Positions 1 through 6,604 of a DNA stretch of 42,191 nucleotides are shown here, one piece after another. The DNA is from Clostridiales bacterium. Its GTDB lineage: Bacteria; Bacillota; Clostridia; Oscillospirales; Oscillospiraceae. The position numbers and the translations under genes are program-made. The notes under the pieces are model-generated. The model saw only the letters and a list, made by a program, of their open reading frames with translations, was not told where the DNA came from and made no database searches. Where the stretch lies: the NCBI GenBank assembly GCA_004558025.1, contig SFEG01000015.1:1-42191 (forward strand). The letters run 5' to 3'. The first letter of the stretch is position 1; each line of letters opens with the position of its first letter.

Positions 1-18
1 GTCAATGAAATTTATCAT
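1..18 (-). CDS. first codons of an unidentified downstream gene (runs off the window)
   Basis: An ATG at 18-16 overlaps the TGA stop of the upstream XRE gene as ATGA, the usual sign of translational coupling. Only six codons (MINFID) are visible. No function can be assigned; by position it would be the partner gene of the XRE regulator, as in many small regulator-membrane protein pairs, but that is inference. Confidence 0.45.
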
Positions 19-248
19 AGTACATCCTCTTCATTCTCTTTAGTAGTATTCGGGACATACTCAAGGAGGTCTGCAATCTCACATTCAAAGACCTCGCAAA
101 TCTTATCTAAAATGTGCAAGTCAATTTTCTTTATGTCCTCGCGGTATAAATCACCGATGGTATTGGGCCTTATGCCCGTTAGTTCTGACAGTTTTTTCCT
201 CGTCATTTTTTCGCGTCCCATCAGTTCACACAATTTTATTTTTATCAT
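15..248 (-). CDS. XRE/Cro-type helix-turn-helix transcriptional regulator, 77 aa
   Basis: A small DNA-binding protein made almost entirely of one Cro/C1-type HTH. The segment MTRKKLSELTGIRPNTI is the helix-turn-helix, followed by DLYREDIKKIDLHILDKICEVF, the typical fourth and fifth helices that set dimer contacts. An open frame extends upstream to 356, but I place the start at the ATG at 248-246: it has GGGGA seven bases upstream, the family is normally 65-80 residues, and a longer start would put the inverted-repeat operator inside the gene. Its stop overlaps the next start (ATGA). The A+T-rich sequence here contrasts with the GC-rich core genes and suggests acquisition. Family call is firm; target genes are unknown beyond likely autoregulation. 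Confidence 0.85.
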   Translation of the reverse strand: MIKIKLCELMGREKMTRKKLSELTGIRPNTIGDLYREDIKKIDLHILDKICEVFECEIADLLEYVPNTTKENEEDVL

Positions 249-273
249 TATTTCGTCCCCATATATCGATATT

Positions 274-322
274 AAATAACGCATACCGTTATTTATTAGC
301 TTACCGCTGTTAATAAATAACG
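274..322. promoter_or_regulatory. three-half-site operator upstream of the XRE gene
   Basis: Three copies of a half-site AAATAACG/CGTTATTT lie in alternating orientation: AAATAACG at 274-281, CGTTATTTATT at 287-297 and AATAAATAACG at 312-322. The first two form an inverted repeat with a 5-bp spacer, the last two an 11-bp-arm inverted repeat with a 14-bp spacer. They sit between the inferred -10 box and the start codon of the XRE gene, where a bound dimer would block transcription. Binding by the encoded XRE protein is inference. Confidence 0.65.
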
Positions 323-327
323 TTTTT

Positions 328-356
328 ATTCTATCACTTTCGTCTTGATTTTTCAA
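328..356 (-). promoter_or_regulatory. sigma-A type promoter for the XRE gene
   Basis: On the minus strand TTGAAA (356-351) and TAGAAT (333-328) are separated by exactly 17 bp. The predicted start falls inside the distal operator half-site, which supports the short start chosen for the regulator. Confidence 0.6.
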
Positions 357-403
357 TAACCTCTACAAATTTTCTGAATATGCAAGTACCTTCGATAGTA
401 GCG

Positions 404-483
404 AATCTGTATCCTCAACCCTATGGTCAAAAACAGTTAATCTGTATTCTCGACCTACCGAAAGCAAATCTGTATTCTCAACC
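404..483 (+). repeat. three direct repeats AATCTGTATYCTCRACC
   Basis: Copies at 404-420, 439-455 and 467-483 differ by one or two bases, with starts 35 and 28 bp apart. They lie in A+T-rich non-coding DNA behind the XRE gene. Repeated subterminal motifs of this kind are typical of transposase or replication/integration protein binding sites, but no such gene is adjacent, so the role is unknown. Confidence 0.6.
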
Positions 484-524
484 TCTACTGAACAGAGCGG
501 TTGATTTGTTTCCGAGATAACAAA

Positions 525-577
525 AAGGGATTTCCACCGTCCGGCATTTGATTGCCTGGATAGTAGAAATCCCTTTA
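525..577. terminator. long hairpin, possible bidirectional terminator
   Basis: AAAGGGATTTC (525-535) pairs with GAAATCCCTTT (567-577); an inner stem TCCGGCA/TGCCTGGA extends it. The plus strand runs into a short T/A tract after the stem and the minus strand into TTTTTGTT. No gene ends next to it, so it may be a leftover of a lost gene. Confidence 0.4.
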
Positions 578-1085
578 TTTGTGGGCATTTTCAGCCTTTA
601 TTTACTTACTCGTGACATCAATACTACCGTCTCCACATGGACAATACAAGAAAACAAATCCATTTATTATAGAAGAGAATTTTTTAATTCCGAAGTGTAG
701 TAGTCACCTGGTAGAACCCCATTAACGATTATCAGCAGGGGGTGCATACTATATATACCCGATTAACGATTACCCTACACTCCTAGATTTAAAGTCGCTT
801 ACTCGTAGTCTCCCGGTAGTCTCATACCCTGGCAGACATCGAATTATGCCCCATTTTGCCCCATTATTCCGAGGATTGCGAGTAGTCATGGAGTCCTGCC
901 GTGACAAACGAATAAGATTTTTGTCATTGCCGTTCTCCTCACGCTCGGTTTTTTATCACTATACCAAACAGCGCACAAAGGCGCAATACCTCAGCACGGC
1001 AGTTTTTCGGTTTTGCCGGCAGCTTCAGCACCGGGCAGCCTCGATCGCCGTGTTCGCAAATGACCGAATACGCCCGAAAAAGGTC

Positions 1086-1127
1086 TTGACAGACTCAGCG
1101 TTTATGTGTATTCTAACCGTATTAGAA
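1086..1127 (+). promoter_or_regulatory. promoter with overlapping palindromic operator for the glycosyltransferase gene
   Basis: TTGACA (1086-1091), a 17-bp spacer and TATTCT (1109-1114) form a good sigma-A promoter. The palindrome TTCTAACCGTATTAGAA (1111-1127) covers the -10 box and the start region, the position of a repressor site. Its core CTAACCGTATTAG differs by one base from CTAACAGTATTAG at 12689-12701, in front of a MarR-like gene fragment, which suggests a MarR-type regulator, by inference. Confidence 0.65.
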
Positions 1128-1203
1128 CAAACCACACAGTTAGCTATTACTTTCCGCGCCCTCGGGGGCAGGATAAGATCACGAAAGAATTTTAGGTGAG
1201 CGC

Positions 1204-2472
1204 ATGAGCACTGTCGAAAAGATCAACTTTGTAATAATGTGCGTATTTTTTCTGTGCTATTCGTATCAGTTCGCATACATACCCATCGGGCTCTTGACTC
1301 AGCGGAAATATTCGTATCTCGAAAGCCGCGGCAAGCGCGTTGCGGTGCTCATCGCCGCGCGAAACGAGCAGGCCGTCATAGGCGAGCTCATCGACAGCAT
1401 CCGCGCGCAGGACTATCCCCAGCACCTTATCGACATCGTAGTAGGCGCGGACAACTGCAGCGACCGCACCGCCGAGATAGCCCGCGAGCGCGGCGCGAGG
1501 GTCTTCGAGCGGCAGGACACCGAGCATGTCGGCAAGGGCTATGTTCTGAACTTCCTGCTGCATAAGCTGCGCTCGCTCGGCCTGAGCTACGACGCGTACA
1601 TAGTCCTCGACGCGGACAACATCCTCGACCCCGGCTTCATCGCCGCCATGTGCGGCTGTGCCGAGCAGGGACACGACATCGTCACCTGCTACCGAAACTC
1701 GAAAAACTACGGCGACAACTGGATCTCCGCGGGCATCGGCCTGTGGTTTCTGCGTGAGTCGCGCTACCTTAACGGTGCGCGCGCCGCAGTCGGCAGCAGC
1801 TGCGCCGTCTCGGGTACGGGCTTTCTGTTCACGCGCAAAATTCTCGAGCGCTGCGGCGGCTGGCACTTCTTCCTGCTGACCGAGGATATCGAGTTTACCA
1901 TCGACAATGTCACCGACGGCATCAAGATCGGCTACTGCCCGGACGCCGTGACCTACGATGAGCAGCCAGTGACCTTCAAACAGTCCTGGCGGCAGCGCAT
2001 GCGCTGGTCGCGCGGCTACATGCAGGTGTTCGCGCGCTACGGCGGAAGGCTTCTTCGCGGGATGCTGCACGGCAGCTTTTCCTGCTACGACATGGCCATG
2101 AGCATCATGCCGGCTGCCATCCTCACGGGGCTGAGCATCGTTGTGAACATCGGCGCGGCGATAGCGAATCTCGTCGGCGGCGGCGATTGGGCATCTCTCG
2201 GCGCGGCGGGCTGGCAGACCTTTGTGGGGCTGTACTTCACGCTGTTTGCCGTCGGCGCAATAACGACGCTCTCGGAGTGGAAGTTCATACGCTGCACCGC
2301 GGCAAAAAAGCTGCTTTATGCCTTCACCTTCCCGCTGTTCATGCTGACCTTCGTGCCCATCTGCATTGCGGCGATGTTCAAAAACCCCGGCTGGCAGCCG
2401 ATCGTCCACACGCGCACGATGGAAAGCACAGAAGTACAGGACATGAAGAAAACGCAGAAGATAAGTGCATGA
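1204..2472 (+). CDS. family 2 glycosyltransferase, membrane-bound, 422 aa
   Basis: An inverting processive-type glycosyltransferase that adds sugars from nucleotide-sugar donors at the inner membrane. Visible in order: an N-terminal membrane helix (about residues 8-30), the GT-A fold start VAVLIAARNE near residue 47, the metal-binding DAD at 136-138, the acid pair TED at 226-228, and the acceptor/processivity motif QRMRW at 264-268. At least two further helices follow (about 295-325 and 340-400). The architecture resembles cellulose synthase/hyaluronan synthase-like or IcaA-like enzymes, so an exopolysaccharide or glycolipid role is likely; the sugar cannot be told. The start has AGGTGAG about eight bases upstream. 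It is a single-gene unit with its own operator-bearing promoter and a terminator directly after the stop. Confidence 0.88.
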   Translation: MSTVEKINFVIMCVFFLCYSYQFAYIPIGLLTQRKYSYLESRGKRVAVLIAARNEQAVIGELIDSIRAQDYPQHLIDIVVGADNCSDRTAEIARERGARVFERQDTEHVGKGYVLNFLLHKLRSLGLSYDAYIVLDADNILDPGFIAAMCGCAEQGHDIVTCYRNSKNYGDNWISAGIGLWFLRESRYLNGARAAVGSSCAVSGTGFLFTRKILERCGGWHFFLLTEDIEFTIDNVTDGIKIGYCPDAVTYDEQPVTFKQSWRQRMRWSRGYMQVFARYGGRLLRGMLHGSFSCYDMAMSIMPAAILTGLSIVVNIGAAIANLVGGGDWASLGAAGWQTFVGLYFTLFAVGAITTLSEWKFIRCTAAKKLLYAFTFPLFMLTFVPICIAAMFKNPGWQPIVHTRTMESTEVQDMKKTQKISA

Positions 2473-2512
2473 AAAAAAGAGCGCAGATTTTATGTCTGCA
2501 CTCTCTTTTTTT
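2472..2512 (+). terminator. intrinsic terminator after the glycosyltransferase gene
   Basis: A-rich stem with GCAGA/TCTGC core followed by CTCTCTTTTTTT. The same hairpin recurs at 12998-13040 and 22256-22290, so it is also a dispersed repeat of this genome. Confidence 0.8.
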
Positions 2513-2604
2513 GCACCAATATAGAACGTTGCGCCGACGGATGAGGTGTAATCAAATCAGTTTGCCGAAGGCAAACACATTGGGCTATCGGCCATGAGCT
2601 ATTA

Positions 2605-2702
2605 GCTATCTACTCTCTGCGGTCTTGACCGCAGCCTCGACACCGGGCTTGCGCAATCACCGTATCGGTACCAGCGTCAAATCGCCATCAGAAAGGAAAG
2701 CC
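2605..2702 (-). repeat. terminal-inverted-repeat element end carrying the ybaB stop
   Basis: Read on the minus strand from 2702 it follows the dispersed consensus: CTTTCTGATGGCG, then GGTACCGATACGG, TTGCGCAAGCCCGG and GTCGAGGCTGCGG. The ybaB TGA lies in the element's first bases. The plus-strand DNA before it (2530-2605) is made of other short repeats (GCTATC motifs). Confidence 0.6.
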
Positions 2703-3014
2703 CATGGGGGTGAGCTTGCTCATTGCCTCGTTGGTCGCGTTCTCGCTCTGCGTGATCGCCTCGTTGACTGCTGCAACGATCATGTCCTGCAGCATCTCGA
2801 CATCGTCGGGATCGACCGCCGAGGGGTCTATCTCGATGCTCTTGAGCGCGCGCGTGCCGATCATCGTCGCCTTGACGGCGCCGCCGCCGACAGTGGAGGT
2901 GAACTCCTTACTCTCGAGCTCCTGCTGCATCTTCATGAATTCTTCCTGCATCTTCTGAGCCTGCTTCATCATATTGCCGCCGCCCATACCGCCGCGAAAT
3001 CCGCCTTTTGCCAT
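2688..3014 (-). CDS. ybaB: YbaB/EbfC family nucleoid-associated protein, 108 aa
   Basis: A small dimeric DNA-binding protein of the nucleoid. The Gly/Met-rich N-terminus (MAKGGFRGGMGGGNMMKQAQKM), the long helix MQEEFMKMQQELESKEF and the strand segment VGGGAVKATMIGTRALKSIEIDP are characteristic, as is the usual length near 105 residues. AGGAGG lies ten bases before the ATG. It follows dnaX with a 37-bp gap, the classic dnaX-ybaB order. In most Firmicutes recR comes next; here the gene instead ends inside a dispersed repeat and recR is absent. Confidence 0.93.
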   Translation of the reverse strand: MAKGGFRGGMGGGNMMKQAQKMQEEFMKMQQELESKEFTSTVGGGAVKATMIGTRALKSIEIDPSAVDPDDVEMLQDMIVAAVNEAITQSENATNEAMSKLTPMGFPF

Positions 3015-3051
3015 ATCAAAATTCCTCCTAAATTGTTATACAAGATTATAA

Positions 3052-4761
3052 TTATACGAAGCGAGTTTCCTTGAATTTTCTGAGTTCCTCGATGTCTCTT
3101 CTGGGCTTGCTGTTATCCTCGTGCAGCTCGGAGATCGTGACCTTAAGGCTGCGTCCGGTTATCGCGTTCGCCGCCTCACGCAGCCGCATGAGCACGGCCT
3201 GATTGTTCACCGCCGTAAAGAAAAAGCCGGGCACAACCTCGAGCGCGAGCGTATCATAGCTCACCGTGCAGCGCGTCTGCGCGGGATTTGAAAGGATCGG
3301 GATAACGCCGCGCGGAAGCTCCTCCTCCGCCTTTTCGACTATCGCCGTCCACAGAGCTTCGTTATCCTGCGGCGCGTCAGCCGCGCTTGCCGGAGCGTCG
3401 GGGTTGAGATCAACGGGCGAGGCCTTGTCCAAAAGATCGTCCTCCGGCTGATACTCGGCAAACTGCGCCGGGTCGAGCTCGTCCGCGGGGTCTTCCTCAT
3501 ACTGCGGGCGCGGCGCGGGCGGCTCGTCGAGGTCAAAGGGCGGCTCGTCGAGCGTGGAGCGGAACTCCTCTTCTTCCTCGTCCTCGGCCTCGTAAGCGGG
3601 CGCAAGCTTTCGAGCAGGCGCATGCTTCATATCCTCCTCGATGCGCGAAATCCTCGCGCGCAGCTCGTCGACTCCCTCGGTGAGGCGCGGATCGCACAGA
3701 GCTATTATGCACAGCTCGGCCGTAAGCTTTGCGCTTTTCGAGTCGCGTATCTTCAGAATATAGTCCGAGACCGTGTTTATGCGGTTTATGATCTCGGCCT
3801 TTGTGAGCCTTTTGCAGAAAACATTCAAAATATCTCGGCTGAAGCGGCCGGATATAAGATCCGCCCCGGCCTTGGGCGCGACAGACAGCATAAGGCAGTC
3901 GCGCAGGAGCGTGTTCGTCTCATACAGCAGCGTCGCGGGATCCTTACCGTCGCGCCAGAGCTGATCAAACAGCCTGAGCGCCTCGTCGGTGTTCCCCTTG
4001 ACGGCATGATCCAGAAGCTGCGCCGTGCGGCGGTTGCCTGTCAGTCCCATGGCCGAGTATACGGTGTCGGTGTCTATATCGCTCTCGCCCGAGCACTGAT
4101 CGAGCAGCGACAGCGCGTCGCGCATGCCGCCCTCGGCAAGTCCCGCAATGAGCTCGGCCGCACTGCGCTCGAGCCTGAGCCCCTCGCACTTTGCGACGTG
4201 CTCGAGATGCCCGGCTATAAGCTGCGCGTCAAGGCGCTTGAAGCTGTGCCGCTGGCAGCGCGAGAGTATCGTCGCCGGTACTTTATTGAGCTCCGTCGTT
4301 GCAAGGATGAACACCAGGTGCTCCGGCGGCTCCTCGAGAATTTTCAGCAGGGCATTGAACGCCGCCGTGGACAGCATGTGCACCTCGTCGATGATGTACA
4401 CGCGCTTTTTGACAGAGACGGGCGAAAACACGGCCTCCTCGCGCAGCTGGCGGACGTTATCCACGCCGTTATTGGACGCGGCGTCGATCTCGACAACGTC
4501 CATGACGCTGCCGTCCTCGATGCCGAGGCAGGCAGGGCACTTCCCGCAGGGGTTGCCGTTTTCCGGGTGCTCGCAGTTGAGCGCCTTGGCGAGGATCTTG
4601 GCGCAGGTCGTCTTGCCCGTGCCGCGCGTTCCGATGAAAAGATACGCGTGCGAGGTCCTGCCCGTGGATATCTGATTTTTAAGCGTTTCCGTTATGTGCT
4701 TCTGCCCGACGACCTCGTCAAAGGTCTTCGGACGCCACTTCCGATATAAAGCCTGATACAT
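3052..4761 (-). CDS. dnaX: DNA polymerase III clamp-loader subunit gamma/tau, 569 aa
   Basis: ATPase of the clamp loader that opens and places the sliding clamp. The start MYQALYRKWRP is the canonical N-terminus and sits at 4761; longer frames run into the SRP RNA side and are discarded. Walker A GTRGTGKT is at residues 44-51, zinc-binding cysteines at 63, 72, 75 and 78, Walker B in VYIIDEVHML, sensor-1 ATTELNK and the SRC motif in ILSRCQRHSFKR. A long acidic, proline-rich linker (about residues 385-470, runs of E/D) precedes a C-terminal tau-like domain, so only the long tau form is evident; I did not find a convincing slippery frameshift heptamer. The ribosome site is weak (ACGGGA). Upstream SRP RNA and downstream ybaB are the standard Firmicute neighbours. 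Confidence 0.96.
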   Translation of the reverse strand: MYQALYRKWRPKTFDEVVGQKHITETLKNQISTGRTSHAYLFIGTRGTGKTTCAKILAKALNCEHPENGNPCGKCPACLGIEDGSVMDVVEIDAASNNGVDNVRQLREEAVFSPVSVKKRVYIIDEVHMLSTAAFNALLKILEEPPEHLVFILATTELNKVPATILSRCQRHSFKRLDAQLIAGHLEHVAKCEGLRLERSAAELIAGLAEGGMRDALSLLDQCSGESDIDTDTVYSAMGLTGNRRTAQLLDHAVKGNTDEALRLFDQLWRDGKDPATLLYETNTLLRDCLMLSVAPKAGADLISGRFSRDILNVFCKRLTKAEIINRINTVSDYILKIRDSKSAKLTAELCIIALCDPRLTEGVDELRARISRIEEDMKHAPARKLAPAYEAEDEEEEEFRSTLDEPPFDLDEPPAPRPQYEEDPADELDPAQFAEYQPEDDLLDKASPVDLNPDAPASAADAPQDNEALWTAIVEKAEEELPRGVIPILSNPAQTRCTVSYDTLALEVVPGFFFTAVNNQAVLMRLREAANAITGRSLKVTISELHEDNSKPRRDIEELRKFKETRFV

Positions 4762-4812
4762 AAGCAATGTCCCGTGATAAATTATAATGCGGATAAATAT
4801 AATGCGGCCCTT

Positions 4813-5092
4813 GACAAGACTGCACACCCAACTTCGAAAACTGACATATGCCCGTTACGCCGGCAGCCGGCTCAGAACCGGCACCCTCGCGGCACACGAA
4901 AAGCACCGCTTAATGCTGCTCGGTTCCCCGCCTGACATGGTTCACGGGTTTCCGTTGCGCGAGACCGGCTCGTCAACGCTGCTTACCGGAGTCAGACGAC
5001 ACATGACAGATCCTATGTTGGGAATTCATTCCTGCTGTAGCGGATTGCAGGTAACAGGGCACCGCTGGCTCCCCAACTAGTGCAGCCTTGTC
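4813..5092 (-). ncRNA. scr: bacterial large signal recognition particle RNA (scRNA), about 280 nt
   Basis: RNA scaffold of the SRP that targets nascent membrane proteins. The ends pair (GACAAGGCTGCAC at the 5' end with GTGCAGTCTTGTC at the 3' end), the 5' Alu-type region carries GTTGGGGAGCCAGCGGTGCC, and the Ffh-binding domain shows GTCAGGCGGGGAAC followed by GAGCAGCATTAAGCGG. Size, pairing and the location directly upstream of dnaX fit the large Gram-positive form with an Alu domain. Exact ends are set from the terminal helix. Confidence 0.92.
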
Positions 5093-5107
5093 AAAAGCCG
5101 CGAAAGT

Positions 5108-5136
5108 ATTATAACTCAAATAAGTGATATAATCAA
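5108..5136 (-). promoter_or_regulatory. promoter of the SRP RNA gene
   Basis: Minus-strand TTGATT (5136-5131) and TATAAT (5113-5108) with a 17-bp spacer, about 15 bp before the paired 5' end of the RNA. It is back-to-back with the tRNA promoter. Confidence 0.75.
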
Positions 5137-5146
5137 CAAATATTTT

Positions 5147-5175
5147 CTTTACTTTTCTGAAAAGTGTGTTATAAT
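5147..5175 (+). promoter_or_regulatory. promoter of the tRNA-Ala gene
   Basis: CTTTAC (5147-5152), 17 bp, TATAAT (5170-5175); the -10 box ends 19 bp before the mature tRNA. Confidence 0.65.
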
Positions 5176-5194
5176 ACTAAAGCTGATAGCACTT

Positions 5195-5270
5195 GGGCCC
5201 GTAGCGCAGCTGGGAGCGCGTTCGGTTCGCATCCGAGAGGTCGAGGGTTCGAATCCCTTCGGGTCCACCA
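5195..5270 (+). tRNA. tRNA-Ala (anticodon CGC), CCA encoded
   Basis: A complete cloverleaf of 76 nt. The acceptor strands GGGCCCG and CGGGTCC pair with the G3-U70 wobble that identifies alanine tRNAs; the anticodon stem TTCGG/CCGAG encloses the loop TTCGCAT with anticodon CGC, reading GCG. The T arm GAGGGTTCGAATCCC is canonical and the 3' CCA is encoded. The gene borders a run of foreign gene fragments (5400-6400); tRNA 3' ends are frequent integration sites, but I found no second copy of its 3' end in the window. Confidence 0.95.
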
Positions 5271-5282
5271 AACAGGTATTGG

Positions 5283-5330
5283 ACGAACACCTATTTCTTC
5301 AGCGGCGGTTTCGCCGTGAAGTGTTCGCTC
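5283..5330. other. hairpin between tRNA and terminator
   Basis: GAACAC...TTCAgCGGCG pairs with CGCCGtGAA-GTGTTC around a GTTT-type loop. It is transcribed after the tRNA and may be a processing or secondary structure; no match to a known RNA was recognised. Confidence 0.4.
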
Positions 5331-5343
5331 TGATCCGCAACAG

Positions 5344-5388
5344 AAAAGCGCCGTCTTGGAAGTGATTCCGAGACGGCGCTTTTTTGCT
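5344..5388 (+). terminator. intrinsic terminator of the tRNA transcript
   Basis: A 16-bp stem (AAGCGCCGTCTTGGAA with its partner, one G-T wobble), GTGA loop, ending in TTTTTT. Confidence 0.88.
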
Positions 5389-5457
5389 ATCCGCACATTC
5401 GATTTCCGCTAATCCTCCTGCTACAATGGTTGCAGAAAAGCAAAGGAGGTTATACGA

Positions 5458-5763
5458 ATGGAGAGATTTGTCACAGATGAACGCACAGGACTGAAGTATG
5501 AATTGGTCGGTGACTACTACCTGATTGCCGGAGATGATGAGCCGGAGGAAAATCAGGCAATCGGGGTATGGTGGCAGCGGCATCTCCGTTATCTCAAGGA
5601 GTGCCACCGTGGGCGATATGCCAATCTGTTGACCAGCAGTGAATTGAATGCCTATCTTGCGGATATTGACCGGCAGGCAGAAGAACTTTTTCTTCGGGTG
5701 GTAAAACAAATCCTGCTGGATGGGGATGCTGCGAAATACCATTACGGTCATCGGTACAGATGA
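5458..5763 (+). CDS. tnpV: TnpV-like transposon-encoded protein, 3' end altered, 101 aa
   Basis: The first 80 or so residues (MERFVTDERTGLKYELVGDYY, then GVWWQRHLRYLKECHRGRY and LNAYLADIDRQAEELFLR) match what I know of TnpV, a small accessory protein of clostridial transposons and conjugative elements. Family members normally end with another 30-40 residues after the EELFLR segment; here the frame diverges after VVKQ and stops early, so the gene is probably a 3'-altered remnant. A perfect AAAGGAGG stands ten bases before the ATG. No recombinase remains nearby. It marks past insertion beside the tRNA gene. Confidence 0.75.
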   Translation: MERFVTDERTGLKYELVGDYYLIAGDDEPEENQAIGVWWQRHLRYLKECHRGRYANLLTSSELNAYLADIDRQAEELFLRVVKQILLDGDAAKYHYGHRYR

Positions 5764-5795
5764 AAATCGGTAGTCATATCCGGTAAGAGGCGTAT

Positions 5796-5876
5796 ATGAG
5801 CAATGATGCGGCAGAAGTGGAAGGAATGGTCTGCGGCGGACAGATGAAGGTGTTGACCCAGGGAATCGGAGGATAA
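5796..5876 (+). pseudogene. scrap of an XdhC/CoxI-like gene
   Basis: A 26-codon frame contains SNDAAEVEGMVCGGQMKV, which resembles the conserved GMVCGG segment of XdhC/CoxI family proteins that insert sulfurated molybdenum cofactor into hydroxylases. Nothing of the rest of the gene is present on either side. The stop lies seven bases before the tcdA start. The identification rests on a short motif. Confidence 0.4.
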
Positions 5877-5882
5877 GCGAAG

Positions 5883-6296
5883 ATGCTCAATCAGTTTTCA
5901 AGAACGCGGCTGCTTCTCGGCCGGGACGGCATGGAGCGGCTGTTTAATACCCGCGTGGCCGTGTTCGGCATCGGCGGAGTGGGCGGCTATACGGTGGAGG
6001 CGCTGGTGCGCAGCGGTGTGGTCGCGCTGGATCTCATCGATGACGACCGGGTGTGCCTGACGAATGTGAATCGCCAGATCTTCGCCACACGCAAGACCGT
6101 GGGGCAGTACAAGGTGGATGTGGCGGAGCAGCGCATCAAGGAGATCAATCCGAACGCCGTTGTCCGCACCTATAAGACATTTTATGCTCCGCAGACAGCG
6201 GAGCAGTTTGACTTTACGCAGTATGACTACTTCGTGGACGCAATCGACACCGTGACCGGTAAGCTGGAGCTCATCGAGCAGGCGCAGAAGGCCGTA
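5883..6296 (+). pseudogene. tcdA: truncated tRNA threonylcarbamoyladenosine dehydratase (TcdA/CsdL, ThiF fold)
   Basis: The intact enzyme cyclises t6A in tRNA using ATP. Residues 1-137 look normal: N-terminal FSRTRLLLGRDGMERL, the nucleotide loop GIGGVGG, the DDD acidic patch, VNRQIFA and VDAIDTVTGK. The family is about 240 residues; here homology stops near 6293, and the frame runs on to 6395 through unrelated DNA that is the antisense of another gene's 5' end. The second half, with its zinc/cysteine region, is gone, so the product should be inactive. A GGAGG ribosome site precedes the ATG. Confidence 0.8.
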
Positions 6297-6361
6297 AGCT
6301 GCCTGCGGAACGATCCGGCAAACAGCGCCCACATGCCCATGGGCATACCTATATATTTCAC
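6297..6361 (-). pseudogene. 5' fragment of a methyltransferase-like gene
   Basis: AGGAGG (6375-6370) and, eight bases on, a GTG start at 6361-6359 open a frame VKYIGMPMGMWALFAGSFRR. This N-terminus resembles a group of clostridial class I SAM-dependent methyltransferases, from memory and without alignment. After about 22 codons it collides head-on with the truncated tcdA, so only the 5' end survives. The join at about 6293-6297 is a clear rearrangement breakpoint. Confidence 0.45.
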
Positions 6362-6404
6362 TATAGTGACCTCCTTATGTTCAACGAGCAGATAGCCGAT
6401 TCAC

Positions 6405-6604
6405 CTCATCTGCCTCTGAAAAATTGCGCTGTACTATTTGGAAGCGGCAGTTTTTCGGTTTGGTCGGCACCCTCGATACCGGGCTACCGCAAAATTCATG
6501 CCATACTCGCGGGGTGCGACGGTTGTACGGTTTCCTCCGCACCCTCGATACCGGGCTACCGCAATAAGCGTATCCGTAGGTGCGGTAGTTCGCCTCTAAA
6601 AAAC
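6405..6604 (-). repeat. dispersed inverted-repeat element, two tandem partial copies
   Basis: Two copies of the CCTCGATACCGGGCTACCGC core occur at about 6443-6498 and 6518-6604. The right end, read on the minus strand, is TTTTTTAGAGGCG and supplies the TAG stop of the AEC transporter gene. It fills the 220 bp between the methyltransferase fragment and that gene. Confidence 0.7.

Larger units (their letters stand above)
360..1085. other. long non-coding stretch with short repeats and remnants
   Basis: No gene can be supported here. The stretch holds three direct repeats (404-483), a long hairpin (525-577), a pair of ATTAACGATTA repeats (721-731 and 762-772, 41 bp apart) and, near 990-1060, a degenerate copy of the dispersed inverted-repeat element seen elsewhere. 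A 117-codon frame at 846-1199 has no recognisable domain, lacks a ribosome site and includes the repeat. The left part is A+T-rich, so it may be the scar of a mobile element. Confidence 0.6.

Noticed and set aside
404..483. CRISPR array
   Set aside because: Only three repeats of 17 bp with spacers of 18 and 11 bp, no cas genes; spacing and length are wrong.
846..1199. 117-codon frame before the glycosyltransferase
   Set aside because: No domain, no ribosome site, spans a degenerate repeat and the promoter/operator of the next gene.
1192..2409. 405-codon frame opposite the glycosyltransferase
   Set aside because: Shadow; the plus-strand protein has all GT2 motifs.
3052..4761. programmed frameshift in dnaX producing gamma
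   Set aside because: No convincing slippery A-tract with a downstream hairpin was seen at the domain III border.
5195..5270. tRNA as attachment site of an intact integrated element
   Set aside because: No integrase gene and no duplicate of the tRNA 3' end were found; only fragments remain.
6297..6395. C-terminal tail of tcdA as genuine coding
   Set aside because: The tail is antisense to a ribosome site and start of another gene and has no TcdA similarity.
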